From positions 1 through 33,508 of the forward strand of contig NZ_CAKMAA020000080.1 in NCBI RefSeq assembly GCF_924101635.2: 33,508 nt of DNA. Direction: 5' to 3'. Shown here piece after piece: positions 25,959 to 33,290 of the stretch. Within the stretch, counting starts at the first letter, position 1. Each line of letters opens with the position of its first letter. Both the position numbers and the translations under genes were made by a program. The stretch is from Candidatus Nitrotoga sp. HW29 (GTDB taxonomy: Bacteria > Pseudomonadota > Gammaproteobacteria > Burkholderiales > Gallionellaceae). The notes below the pieces were generated by a model, which was not told the origin of the DNA, searched no databases, and was given only the letters and a program-made list of their open reading frames with translations.

Positions 25959-26276
25959 GGTTGATACTCCTTATATTTTAAGACAAGACAGCTATCTTAT
26001 AAGCATTATACGTGCCAACATTTCATGCATGAAATTAACACAATGAATTTATTAATTATTTAATATTTAAATTATATTAAAAATCAAAAATATTTTTTCT
26101 CTGTTCATGCCGACCGTAAAAAATCCCGACAAAAAACCTCCCCTACTATTAAAGGAAGATCAAAAAATGTCAAAGAAGCCAGAGCTTGAACCTTTTCTTG
26201 CTTGGCTATTAACGTAAAAATTTTCGACAAAAAAAGCGCCCCGAAGGGCGCTTGAGCAATCTAGAAAATTTGCTAT
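25959..26276. other. Intergenic region between PEP-CTERM gene and protease
   Basis: About 320 bases, very AT-rich in its left half. It holds the leader of the PEP-CTERM gene with its AAGGAG site at 25968-25973 and the terminator of the protease gene. I found no riboswitch-like pattern here. Confidence 0.5.
26229..26251 (-). terminator. Rho-independent terminator of the protease gene
   Basis: On the minus strand a perfect GCGCCC/GGGCGC stem (26236-26241 with 26246-26251) and a four-base loop are followed by seven Ts. It lies 25 bases after the protease stop codon. Confidence 0.9.
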
Positions 26277-28139
26277 CTATTTATAAACCGTTACGGCCTT
26301 ACTGGTCATGTTATTCGCAGCATCATACACTTGCACAGTTGCACTATGCGCACCTTTAACTATGTTGCGTGTATTCCAGCTATAACTCAAAGCGTTACCA
26401 TAAGCGACGGCAACTTGCTTACCGTCGATACTTAGAATGATTTTGGCTACACTCTGGCTATCGGTGGCCGTTACTTTAACAGCCTGCTTAGTAGAAACTG
26501 TCATATTATCTACCAAATTGAAACTGCTGATTACAGGTGCAACGGTATCACTACCAATGGTTACCGAAACAGTGGGTGAAACGCCTGAGTTACCTGCCGC
26601 GTCATAGGCATAGGCAACAAGGGTGTAAGCGCCGCCCATAAGTGCTGATGTATCCCAGGCAAATGCAAAGGGCGCATTGTCGTCAGTCGCAAACTTTTGG
26701 CCGTTAACATATAACTCAACACGGGTTACGCCAATATTGTCGGAATATTTTACATCAACTGGAACACTCCCGGATACCTTGCTGCCCACCGGTGAAGTGA
26801 TGAGAATATCTGGCGCCTGGGTATCCAGATTAATTGCTGTTTTAATGATTGATTGAGCGGCTGCCACGGCTTTGGCTGCATCAATCCGGCCTGCACCATA
26901 GTAAATATCATAGCCAGCCGCACCCAAATCAAGTGCGGTAGCTTTGAGAATCTGGTCAATATCCGTAGGGCTAATGTTATTGTTGGCCGATATCATCAGC
27001 GCGGCTGTGGCTGCCACAACGGGGCTGGCAAAGGAAGTACCCCAGTTACTGGAATAACCGCCGCCCATGGAAGGAGCGTAAATGCTTACACCGGGAGCGG
27101 CAAGGTCAACATAGTTACCATAACTCGAAAAACTGGCGCGCAGATCGTTACTATCGGTGGCAGCCACGCTCAGCATGGAATCGTCTGCGGCAATATCTAC
27201 AAGCCCGCTGCTATTCCCCGCTGCGACCACTACAACACCTCCTTTACTCCGCATATATTGCGCGGCAGACTGGACGGTGACACTGCCAGAGAGATTATCA
27301 AAACTGCAATTGACAACCTTGGCACCGTGATCTGCGGCCCAATTGATGCCCTGCGCCACGATGCTCCAATATGTCGTACCTTCGGGCGAACCAATGCGCA
27401 CCGGCATAATTTTCGCACCCCATGCAACGCCTGCGCTGCCCATGCTATTGTTGGCTGCCATCGCCGCCGTACCAGCCACCTTGGTACCATGCCCAGTAAC
27501 ATCACTTGTGTTCGAATTGTTATCGTAAACATTCCAACCTGGCACTATATTCGGAGCCAAATCAGGGTGGGTGGCATCAATGCCGGAATCCAAAATCGCA
27601 ATAATCACGCCGCTACCGTTTGCACTATCCCAAGCGGTGGGTGCTTGAATTTTTGGCAGCGCCCAACTACTACTATAGGAGGGATCGGTCACAGATGCTG
27701 CATGGGTAACCGCCATATCCAATTCTACATATTTCAGTCTGGGGTCATTTTTCAGCTCACGCATGACCTCCACTTCATCGGCATCTTCCGGCAGTTCAAT
27801 TATATGAGCATTGAGCTTTTTAAGGTGGATTCTGGATTTGCCATTGTGGGGCTTCAATGCATTCTCAAACTCACCAGCGGTTAAACCAGCGCGTGGTGCA
27901 ATGAGTAAACGGCCTTTTGCCCAACCAACCAAGGGTTGCTTGCCCATTGGCCCGGCATCCTGTACAACCGCCAGCCCTCTTCCCTGGGCCGATGCAGATG
28001 GCGCAGCATGGGTCAAACCAGCACATCCTGCCAGAATGGCGGCCAGAAGAAGCGAACGTGCAAAACTGGGGGTACCGCCCAAACAATCGTAACGATTGTT
28101 GTCAGAAAATTGAACGGGAAATTGATATTGGCGTGACAT
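26277..28139 (-). CDS. Secreted subtilisin-like serine protease (S8) with Ig-like domains
   Basis: Extracellular or surface serine protease of 620 residues from the ATG at 28139. That start is chosen because AAGGAG stands 6 bases before it; an upstream ATG at 28181 lacks a site. After a signal region (hydrophobic core LLLAAILAG, cleavage near THAA; LAGC also resembles a lipobox) comes an inhibitor-I9-like prodomain (about 70-145). The catalytic triad is D184 (AILDSGIDATHPDL), H217 (TGHGTKVAGT) and S369 (GTSFASPVVAA), with oxyanion N309 (AAGNSS). Two Ig-like beta-sandwich domains follow (about 443-528 and 534-620), each with the DxAGN/DAANN turn. It is preceded by a c-di-GMP-I riboswitch, so expression probably follows the sessile/motile switch. 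Confidence 0.94.
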   Translation of the reverse strand: MSRQYQFPVQFSDNNRYDCLGGTPSFARSLLLAAILAGCAGLTHAAPSASAQGRGLAVVQDAGPMGKQPLVGWAKGRLLIAPRAGLTAGEFENALKPHNGKSRIHLKKLNAHIIELPEDADEVEVMRELKNDPRLKYVELDMAVTHAASVTDPSYSSSWALPKIQAPTAWDSANGSGVIIAILDSGIDATHPDLAPNIVPGWNVYDNNSNTSDVTGHGTKVAGTAAMAANNSMGSAGVAWGAKIMPVRIGSPEGTTYWSIVAQGINWAADHGAKVVNCSFDNLSGSVTVQSAAQYMRSKGGVVVVAAGNSSGLVDIAADDSMLSVAATDSNDLRASFSSYGNYVDLAAPGVSIYAPSMGGGYSSNWGTSFASPVVAATAALMISANNNISPTDIDQILKATALDLGAAGYDIYYGAGRIDAAKAVAAAQSIIKTAINLDTQAPDILITSPVGSKVSGSVPVDVKYSDNIGVTRVELYVNGQKFATDDNAPFAFAWDTSALMGGAYTLVAYAYDAAGNSGVSPTVSVTIGSDTVAPVISSFNLVDNMTVSTKQAVKVTATDSQSVAKIILSIDGKQVAVAYGNALSYSWNTRNIVKGAHSATVQVYDAANNMTSKAVTVYK

Positions 28140-28204
28140 GTCAGACTCCTTGGTTATGTTAATAATCTGCTGATAAAGCAAATGAACACATCAAGGACTT
28201 ACAG

Positions 28205-28290
28205 CCTGAGCATTCTGGTAACTCCGCTATCTTTTCCAAGACCGGAAGCTTTGCGTCCCCACCTCACAATGGGTTTGCCTTTTTCAGCTG
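28205..28290 (-). promoter_or_regulatory. Cyclic di-GMP-I (GEMM-I) riboswitch
   Basis: Read on the minus strand, this stretch has the conserved blocks of the class I c-di-GMP aptamer in order. First is AAAAAGGCAAACC (around 28272-28284), then a helix capped by a GUGA tetraloop and GGGGACGCAAAGC (around 28248-28260). Next come CTTCCGGTCTT, a second hairpin, and AGCGGAGTTACC (around 28218-28229). It lies about 70 bases before the protease ATG on the same strand. No terminator lies between; a TCCTTG at 28192-28197 is complementary to the CAAGGA of the ribosome-binding site (28147-28152), so control at translation is plausible. The aptamer call is by recognition of motifs, not by a covariance search. 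Confidence 0.88.
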
Positions 28291-28331
28291 TTGATATAGA
28301 TCGACAATCTTTTGGTAAACTTTAGGGTATC

Positions 28332-28402
28332 AATAAAAAATCCCCATAAAATCTTCCGGGGAAGCATCTTCAAATGCTATCTGCAAAATGGCTCCCCGGA
28401 TA
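28332..28402 (-). other. Alternative hairpins with T-run upstream of the riboswitch
   Basis: On the minus strand CCGGGGA (28395-28401) can pair with TCCCCGG (about 28362-28368), enclosing an AGCAT/ATGCT inner hairpin. Alternatively the same CCCC can pair with a following GGGGA that leads into six Ts, a terminator-like form. The two pairings exclude each other. It may end an upstream transcript or be part of a longer leader. Confidence 0.5.
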
Positions 28403-28855
28403 TTAAAAATTAATCAAAACAGGCCAAGAAGTAACGGCGCAAAATAGATTTCTTTGATCAAGTTAAGAATCCTCTTAAGCCTGCATGGCGCAAACTTAAA
28501 TTGTTATCTTGTTGTCGTCACCGACATAGAAATTTCGTCAGCCTTTAGAATTCCTGAAGTTCATTTATTAATGTCAGCAGTTATCTTTCTTCGAAAACTT
28601 TTCATAAAAAAATATTGGCAAACATGCCAGCGCTTCACTATTAAGCAAAATATGTACCATAATTTATATTTAAAATATAAAACAATATGTTATTAATTTA
28701 TATTTAGTATTTTTATTATGAAATAACGGTTATCACAACGATAAAGTGTCGCTTTTTGTAGACGGCATTACCTTGGATTCACTCACTGTATTGAATAAGC
28801 AATGAAATTTTTGTCGCTGATATAGAATTCTGACAGGCTCTCTTCGAGTAACGTA

Positions 28856-29785
28856 TTATTTTTTATACTTCTGCATCCATTCACTGGCCCGTCGCTGGGC
28901 TTCGACAATTTCTGCTGGCGTCATGAACGATTCCACAATTCCCAACCCACTTCCTATATCTTCATCATCACCCATGCCAGCGATGTTATTGACCCATTCA
29001 CCAGCAACTTTAAACCACTTACCCCCCGCACCAGCAATATTGAACCACTTATGCGCTTCAATATAGTCCCGTGGAACGCCCAAACCCATGTCATACATGA
29101 CACCCAGATTATTTTGGGCCTCGACATCGCCCTGCTCTGCAGCCTTGTTCCACCAAAATATAGCTTGCTGGGAATCTTGAGAAACGCCTATGCCGTTGTC
29201 ATACATGAATCCCAGTTTAAATTGCGCGTGTACAACTCCCTGCTCTGCTGCCTTATCATACCAAGACACAGCCTGCTCATCGTCCTGAACAACGCCGTTG
29301 CCCTCTTCGTACATAACGCCCAGTTTGTATTGGGCCTGCGCAATGCCCTGCTCTGCTGCCTTGCCATACAAAGACACAGCCTGCTTGTAGTCCTGCGTAA
29401 CACCTTGGCCTTTTTCATACATAAGACCTAGCGTGTATTGCGCCAATGCATCTCCTTTCTCTATTGCCTTGTTATACCAATGCAAAGCCTGCTCGTAGTC
29501 TTGTGTAACGCCCTGACCTTTGTAATACATGACGCCCAAATTGAATTGAGCCTCCGCGAAACCCTGATCTGCGACCTTACGATACCAATGCATAGCCTGT
29601 TGATAGTCCTTTTTAATTCCTTGACCATCGGCATACATGCCTGCCAGATAAAATTGCGCTTCCACATGCCCATGCTCCGCAGCTTTTTTTAATGATTCAG
29701 CAGCTTTTGTATAATCTTTGCGGTCGACAAACCTCATCCCCTCCTCAAAGTTTTTTACAACATCTTGAGATGTTAATGCGGCCAT
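28856..29785 (-). CDS. Sel1-like repeat protein
   Basis: Soluble alpha-solenoid scaffold of about 309 residues made of roughly six Sel1 (TPR-like) repeats of 36 residues. Each has the pattern A(E)AQxxLGxMYxxGxGVxxDYxxAxxWYxKAAEQG, for example FAEAQFNLGVMYYKGQGVTQ and DVEAQNNLGVMYDMGLGVPR. A non-repeat C-terminus ends VEAQRRASEWMQKYKK. I start at the ATG at 29785, which has AAGGA 7 bases before it; a GTG at 29812 with GGAG is possible and adds nine residues. No signal peptide is seen. Such proteins assemble signalling or secretion complexes; the partner is unknown here. Confidence 0.9.
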   Translation of the reverse strand: MAALTSQDVVKNFEEGMRFVDRKDYTKAAESLKKAAEHGHVEAQFYLAGMYADGQGIKKDYQQAMHWYRKVADQGFAEAQFNLGVMYYKGQGVTQDYEQALHWYNKAIEKGDALAQYTLGLMYEKGQGVTQDYKQAVSLYGKAAEQGIAQAQYKLGVMYEEGNGVVQDDEQAVSWYDKAAEQGVVHAQFKLGFMYDNGIGVSQDSQQAIFWWNKAAEQGDVEAQNNLGVMYDMGLGVPRDYIEAHKWFNIAGAGGKWFKVAGEWVNNIAGMGDDEDIGSGLGIVESFMTPAEIVEAQRRASEWMQKYKK

Positions 29786-29812
29786 GAAACCGTCCTTCCC
29801 ATTGATAACCAC

Positions 29813-30252
29813 ATAATTTTTCTCCTTGAATTCAATTTAAAGCAAAATGAACAATTACAATATATTGTAGCGCACCTTTCTTCTCGAAAATTATTCCATT
29901 ATATTCAACGATTGTACTGAAAGCGCTATCCTGAAATCAGGATAAAATCCTGTTAACACTATGTCGATTAAGCACCTTCTCATAATGTCATGCATCACAG
30001 ATAATCTGCAAAAACAAAACAGATGGGCAATGAAACAATAGGTCTGGGAATTGCAAAGTATTACAAGCATTAATTTGATTTAAGAAACAAATGCAACAGG
30101 CGATAGAGCAACTCAACTACAAACCACATACATTGCTGAATGTTAAGTCGCAGCATGAAGTAATATTCTGGCTAGATACTGTAATATCCAAAGCCTGCAC
30201 ATTAGCTATGACACTTAAAACTTTAATCCATCAATTCTAAAATAACATCAAC
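29813..30252. other. Intergenic region between Sel1 and GAF-HDOD genes
   Basis: About 440 bases, AT-rich. Apart from a possible insertion-sequence remnant at 30091-30240 I see no gene. The divergent promoters of the two flanking genes must lie here but no clear boxes stand out. Confidence 0.45.
30091..30240 (+). pseudogene. Possible C-terminal remnant of an IS30-type transposase
   Basis: A 49-codon frame reads MQQAIEQLNYKPHTLLNVKS followed by QHEVIFW. This resembles the end of IS30-family transposases (a pattern like LNxRPRKxLGxKTPxEVF). The match is short and no inverted repeats were identified around it, so the call is tentative. Confidence 0.35.
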
Positions 30253-32058
30253 ATGATAGCTCCAGGTATTTCGGTCAATGAGAGAATGCGGATCGACACC
30301 TTGCGGTCATGCAATATGCTGGATACGCCTCCGGAAGAGTGTTTTGATCGCATTACCCGTCTAGCCCAACATCTCTTCAACGTGCCCATTGCCCTGGTCA
30401 GCTTGGTAGACACGGACCGTCAGTGGTTTAAATCACGTATGGGCCTTTCTGTTAGCGAAACGCCGCGCAACATTTCCTTTAGCGGACATGCCATTCTGGG
30501 CGATGGCATCTTCATCGTGCCCGACACGCTCCTCGACAAACGTTTTTATGACAATCCATTGGTTACCGGTGACCCGAGCATCCGCTTTTACGCAGGATGT
30601 CCTTTGGCAGTTTCAAATGGAAGCAAATTGGGCACCCTTTGCTTGATCGATAGCAGGCCACGCATGTTAAACAATGAGGAGCGCAAACTCCTACAAGAAC
30701 TTGCCTGCATGGTTGAGCAAGAAATTACTAAAGTTCAAACGGTAACAAAAAATTCAACCACGATACCTGACCACCCAACCTCCGAAAAACTTGCACAACG
30801 TGCATTGAATGTCCATCAGCATATAAAAAACCCTACACCTTTGCAGCCTAAGGAGAGTTCTATATCTCAAGGTTTGTGTACGTCCTGCGCCTATGTAGGT
30901 AAAATGAAAACCGTTATTAAAGGTAACGTCAAAACCGGAATTATCCTCTGGTTTTGCTTCTTGATTCCGGGTTTAATTTATTCAATTTGGCGTTCTCGTT
31001 CCCGACATGAGGTCTGCCCCATCTGTAATGGGGTAACGATTATTCCGGCTGATTCTCCCCAAGCCAAGCAAATCATTCGTGAAAACCAAACAGCAAAAAC
31101 CCTCGTTACGAGTCACGATTCAAAGCAACCATCGAAACCAGCTATTGAAGTAAATAAAGCAGTTGAAATAACTACACAAACCAACAGCACACCTACCCCA
31201 CCCGGCAGCCAACATATTGAAATAAGACAAACTGTCAAAAATATTGACGCGCTGCCCGCCATGCCGGTCATTGCGCAAAAACTGCTGGCGCTACAGATCA
31301 ATAGTGACGAAAGCGAACGGGAAATGTTAATGCTGATCGAGCAAGACCCGCAAATTTCAGCAAAAATTATCGGGCTATCCAATTCAGCAAAACTTGGCTC
31401 TGCACGAAAACCAACGTCAGTAAAAGAGGCTGCAATCTTGCTGGGCATGAGCCGCGTTAAATCAATTGCGACTGGCATCGCCATCATGTCCTTGTCGAGC
31501 ACCGTATCCACAGATAAATTTAAAGCTCAAGATCTTTGGTTACATAGCTTTGGCATTGCGTTCGCCATGCTCGGCATCACTCGCGCTATGCCCGCAAAGA
31601 TCCGTCCTAATGATGATCAAGTTTTTTTGGCCGGCATACTGCACGACATAGGCTATCTTGCGCTCGCTTTCCTGAATCCAAAACAAAGCGATGACCTACA
31701 TGCCCGCTTGTCAGCAGAGCCCGATCGCCCTGTGCTGAGTATAGAACGGGAAATGCTGGAAATATGCCACGACGAATTAGGTGCAGAGCTAGCGCGCCAC
31801 TGGAGTTTGCCGGATGAAATTATTACCATACTGCGCTACCACCATACCCCGAATGTGGCCGAAGCGGCAGCGGGACGACCCATCGTACACATGATCAACT
31901 TGGCAGAAAAATTACTGGCTTCTTTTGGTATTAATGAACACGTTGATACCCAAATTAGCGACGAGGATTGGGAAGTTTTGGGCATCGATCCGAGTAAAGC
32001 TGAAGAAATTGGGGTTGAAGTAGCTGAACAAGCAGAACAGGCTGCGGCAGTATATTGA
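30253..32058 (+). CDS. GAF and HDOD domain signalling protein with membrane zinc-ribbon
   Basis: Probable signal-transduction protein of 601 residues. Residues about 10-160 are a GAF domain (LDTPPEECFDRITRLAQHLF, GHAILGDG, YAGCPLAVSNGSKLGTLCLI). Residues 207-260 hold two Cys pairs, C209/C212 and C255/C258 with H252, which enclose a hydrophobic helix (about 229-246, IILWFCFLIPGLIYSIW), resembling a LITAF-like membrane zinc-ribbon. A low-complexity linker (about 265-322) leads to an HDOD domain (about 325-550), with IDALPAMPVIAQKLLAL, EQDPQISAKIIGLSNSAKLG and GILHDIGYLAL. HDOD proteins link to motility and stress signalling, often in c-di-GMP circuits, but usually lack enzymatic HD residues. 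The ligand is unknown. The ribosome-binding site is weak. Confidence 0.9.
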   Translation: MIAPGISVNERMRIDTLRSCNMLDTPPEECFDRITRLAQHLFNVPIALVSLVDTDRQWFKSRMGLSVSETPRNISFSGHAILGDGIFIVPDTLLDKRFYDNPLVTGDPSIRFYAGCPLAVSNGSKLGTLCLIDSRPRMLNNEERKLLQELACMVEQEITKVQTVTKNSTTIPDHPTSEKLAQRALNVHQHIKNPTPLQPKESSISQGLCTSCAYVGKMKTVIKGNVKTGIILWFCFLIPGLIYSIWRSRSRHEVCPICNGVTIIPADSPQAKQIIRENQTAKTLVTSHDSKQPSKPAIEVNKAVEITTQTNSTPTPPGSQHIEIRQTVKNIDALPAMPVIAQKLLALQINSDESEREMLMLIEQDPQISAKIIGLSNSAKLGSARKPTSVKEAAILLGMSRVKSIATGIAIMSLSSTVSTDKFKAQDLWLHSFGIAFAMLGITRAMPAKIRPNDDQVFLAGILHDIGYLALAFLNPKQSDDLHARLSAEPDRPVLSIEREMLEICHDELGAELARHWSLPDEIITILRYHHTPNVAEAAAGRPIVHMINLAEKLLASFGINEHVDTQISDEDWEVLGIDPSKAEEIGVEVAEQAEQAAAVY

Positions 32059-32148
32059 TCATCAAATAGCTTCCAATACATTTCACTAATCAGTGTTCAA
32101 TTGTTTCCATTAAGCGAGCAATACCTCTACCAATGCTCAATGCAAGTA

Positions 32149-32556
32149 TTACCAAACACTGCCCTTAAGTTTCTCAATCTCTCTTCGATCGCGTTTGGTC
32201 GGTCTTCCTCTGAAAAAAGTGGGCATGGGCTGTGCTTTTAACTCATCAGATTGAGCTTTCCTCCGCAAGAAACTTTCTTCCGTCTCTTTATACAGCATCT
32301 GTGCTTGAGAAGCTGGCCCTCGGTTACTTGAAAGCGCTAATACTTCTACTAAGAATTGGTATGGCCCAATACGGATAGAAAGCATATCGCCTATTGCTAC
32401 TGATTTTGCAGGCTTAACACGTACACCATTACATAAAACCTTGCCGCACTCTAAAGCATCTACAGATAAAGATCGTGTTTTGAAGAAACGTGCAGCCCAT
32501 AGCCATTTATCTATGCGAAATTTAGCGTTATCATTTTTTTCGTCAAAGGTATTCAT
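32149..32556 (-). CDS. hslR: Ribosome-associated heat-shock protein Hsp15 (S4 domain)
   Basis: RNA-binding protein of 135 residues that binds stalled 50S subunits carrying peptidyl-tRNA. The S4 fold is clear: FRIDKWLWAARFFKTRSLSV, GKVLCNGVRVKPAKSVAIGD and MLSIRIGPY. The basic tail with FRGRPTKRDRREIEKL is characteristic of HslR and separates it from other S4 proteins. It converges on the HDOD gene and is divergent from the tRNA; no partner such as yrfG or hslO is adjacent. Confidence 0.94.
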   Translation of the reverse strand: MNTFDEKNDNAKFRIDKWLWAARFFKTRSLSVDALECGKVLCNGVRVKPAKSVAIGDMLSIRIGPYQFLVEVLALSSNRGPASQAQMLYKETEESFLRRKAQSDELKAQPMPTFFRGRPTKRDRREIEKLKGSVW

Positions 32557-32982
32557 AAATTATGAAGTTGAAGGATAGAAAACCAAGACAGCGTTCCAAG
32601 CAATTAATTTAGTTGCCAGCCCAAACTGTCGATTAAATTTATTTCTTTAAATCGTGCTCAAACCAATACAGGCTAGATTAATTTATTATAGATTTCTTAT
32701 TGGGATCATTAAGAACTCCATAATACACTTTAAAATTCCGCTCTTAATTTTTTGGCTGTAATTACAAACGACCCACTATTAATGTAATTAAATGATTATG
32801 TAGTATTCTTTCTCTTGTTTCAAAACCTCACAACCAAAAAATTGAAAAAATAATTATTCAATAAAAACTATAACATAGCACAATAATCCGACACAACAAT
32901 TCACCAAGGCTCGGATTTCTAAACAGAAAAAATTGACAATTTCCTTATTCTCCCTACAATCCACTTCTCAGATTTATCTTGC
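32557..32982. other. AT-rich intergenic region upstream of tRNA-Lys
   Basis: About 425 bases, very AT-rich, no protein gene seen. The right end holds the tRNA promoter. Confidence 0.55.
32933..32960 (+). promoter_or_regulatory. Promoter of tRNA-Lys
   Basis: Perfect -35 TTGACA (32933-32938), a 16-base spacer and TACAAT (32955-32960), ending 22 bases before the tRNA. Confidence 0.8.
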
Positions 32983-33058
32983 GGGTTGTTAGCTCAGTTG
33001 GTAGAGCATCGGACTCTTAATCCGTTGGTCGAGCGTTCGAGTCGCTCACAACCCACCA
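32983..33058 (+). tRNA. tRNA-Lys (anticodon CUU)
   Basis: A complete 76-base cloverleaf with encoded CCA. The acceptor arm GGGTTGT pairs with ACAACCC. The D arm is AGCTCAGTTGGTAGAGC. The anticodon loop is CTCTTAA, giving CTT (CUU), and the T arm GAGCG-TTCGAGT-CGCTC is perfect. The discriminator base is A. Confidence 0.96.
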
Positions 33059-33102
33059 ATAAAATCAATCTATTACCGTCACATTACAGAATTCACAATT
33101 TA

Positions 33103-33124
33103 ATTTAGTAGACCTATAGTAGAC
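33103..33124. repeat. Repeat near tRNA fragment, left copy
   Basis: ATTTAGTAGACCTATAGTA followed by GAC. It contains AGTAGAC twice at an 11-base period and resembles the stretch starting at 33264 on the other side of the tRNA-Met fragment. Confidence 0.5.
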
Positions 33125-33175
33125 TTTGTAAGTAAACTAACAGAGGCGATTCGTTTGTAAAATTTTTGAATATCT

Positions 33176-33222
33176 GACTCATAATCCTTTGGTTCGGGGT
33201 TCAAATCCCTGACCACACACCA
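33176..33222 (+). other. 3' half of a tRNA-Met (CAU), likely attachment-site remnant
   Basis: From the anticodon loop (CTCATAA, anticodon CAU at 33180-33182) to the CCA end (33220-33222) this is a normal tRNA. It has an anticodon-stem 3' arm, five-base variable loop, T arm CGGGG-TTCAAAT-CCCTG, acceptor 3' strand ACCACAC, A and CCA. The 5' half is missing: upstream bases cannot form the anticodon stem beyond two pairs, and no GTGTGGT acceptor strand is present. Such 3' halves are typical of integrase attachment sites. Confidence 0.8.
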
Positions 33223-33230
33223 ATATATCA

Positions 33231-33265
33231 ATAGGTTAGCCATTAATGCGCTAACCTATTTTTAT
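33231..33265 (+). terminator. Rho-independent terminator
   Basis: Perfect 10-base stem ATAGGTTAGC / GCTAACCTAT with a 9-base loop, followed by TTTTATTT. It lies 8 bases after the tRNA-Met fragment and would end the tRNA-Lys transcript. Confidence 0.85.
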
Positions 33266-33267
33266 TT

Positions 33268-33290
33268 AGTAGCCGTATAGTACGGCTACT
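33268..33290. repeat. Perfect 10-base inverted repeat
   Basis: AGTAGCCGTA and TACGGCTACT separated by three bases. It has no T-run. Together with the preceding ATTT it partly repeats 33103-33124. Confidence 0.7.

Larger units (their letters stand above)
28182..28855. other. Intergenic region with riboswitch and hairpins
   Basis: About 670 bases. The left part encodes the c-di-GMP riboswitch leader of the protease, followed by a nested hairpin region at about 28335-28402. The rest (28403-28855) is AT-rich with no supportable gene; the plus-strand open frame at 28454-28696 is unlike any protein I know and has no ribosome-binding site. Confidence 0.5.

Noticed and set aside
25959-26276. Possible second c-di-GMP riboswitch before the PEP-CTERM gene
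   Set aside because: None of the conserved aptamer blocks (GGCAAACC, ACGCAAAGC) are present on the relevant strand.
26853-27884. 343-codon plus-strand open frame inside the protease gene
   Set aside because: It is antisense to a subtilase with complete catalytic triad, and its Cys/His-rich translation is a typical shadow of a GC-biased gene.
28454-28696. 80-codon plus-strand open frame upstream of the riboswitch region
   Set aside because: AT-rich, no ribosome-binding site, no family resemblance.
29051-29431. 126-codon plus-strand open frame over the Sel1 gene
   Set aside because: Antisense shadow; its repeats simply mirror the Sel1 repeat periodicity.
28856-29785. Repetitive stretch as a CRISPR array
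   Set aside because: The periodicity of about 108 bases encodes Sel1 protein repeats; there are no short identical repeats with unique spacers anywhere in the window.
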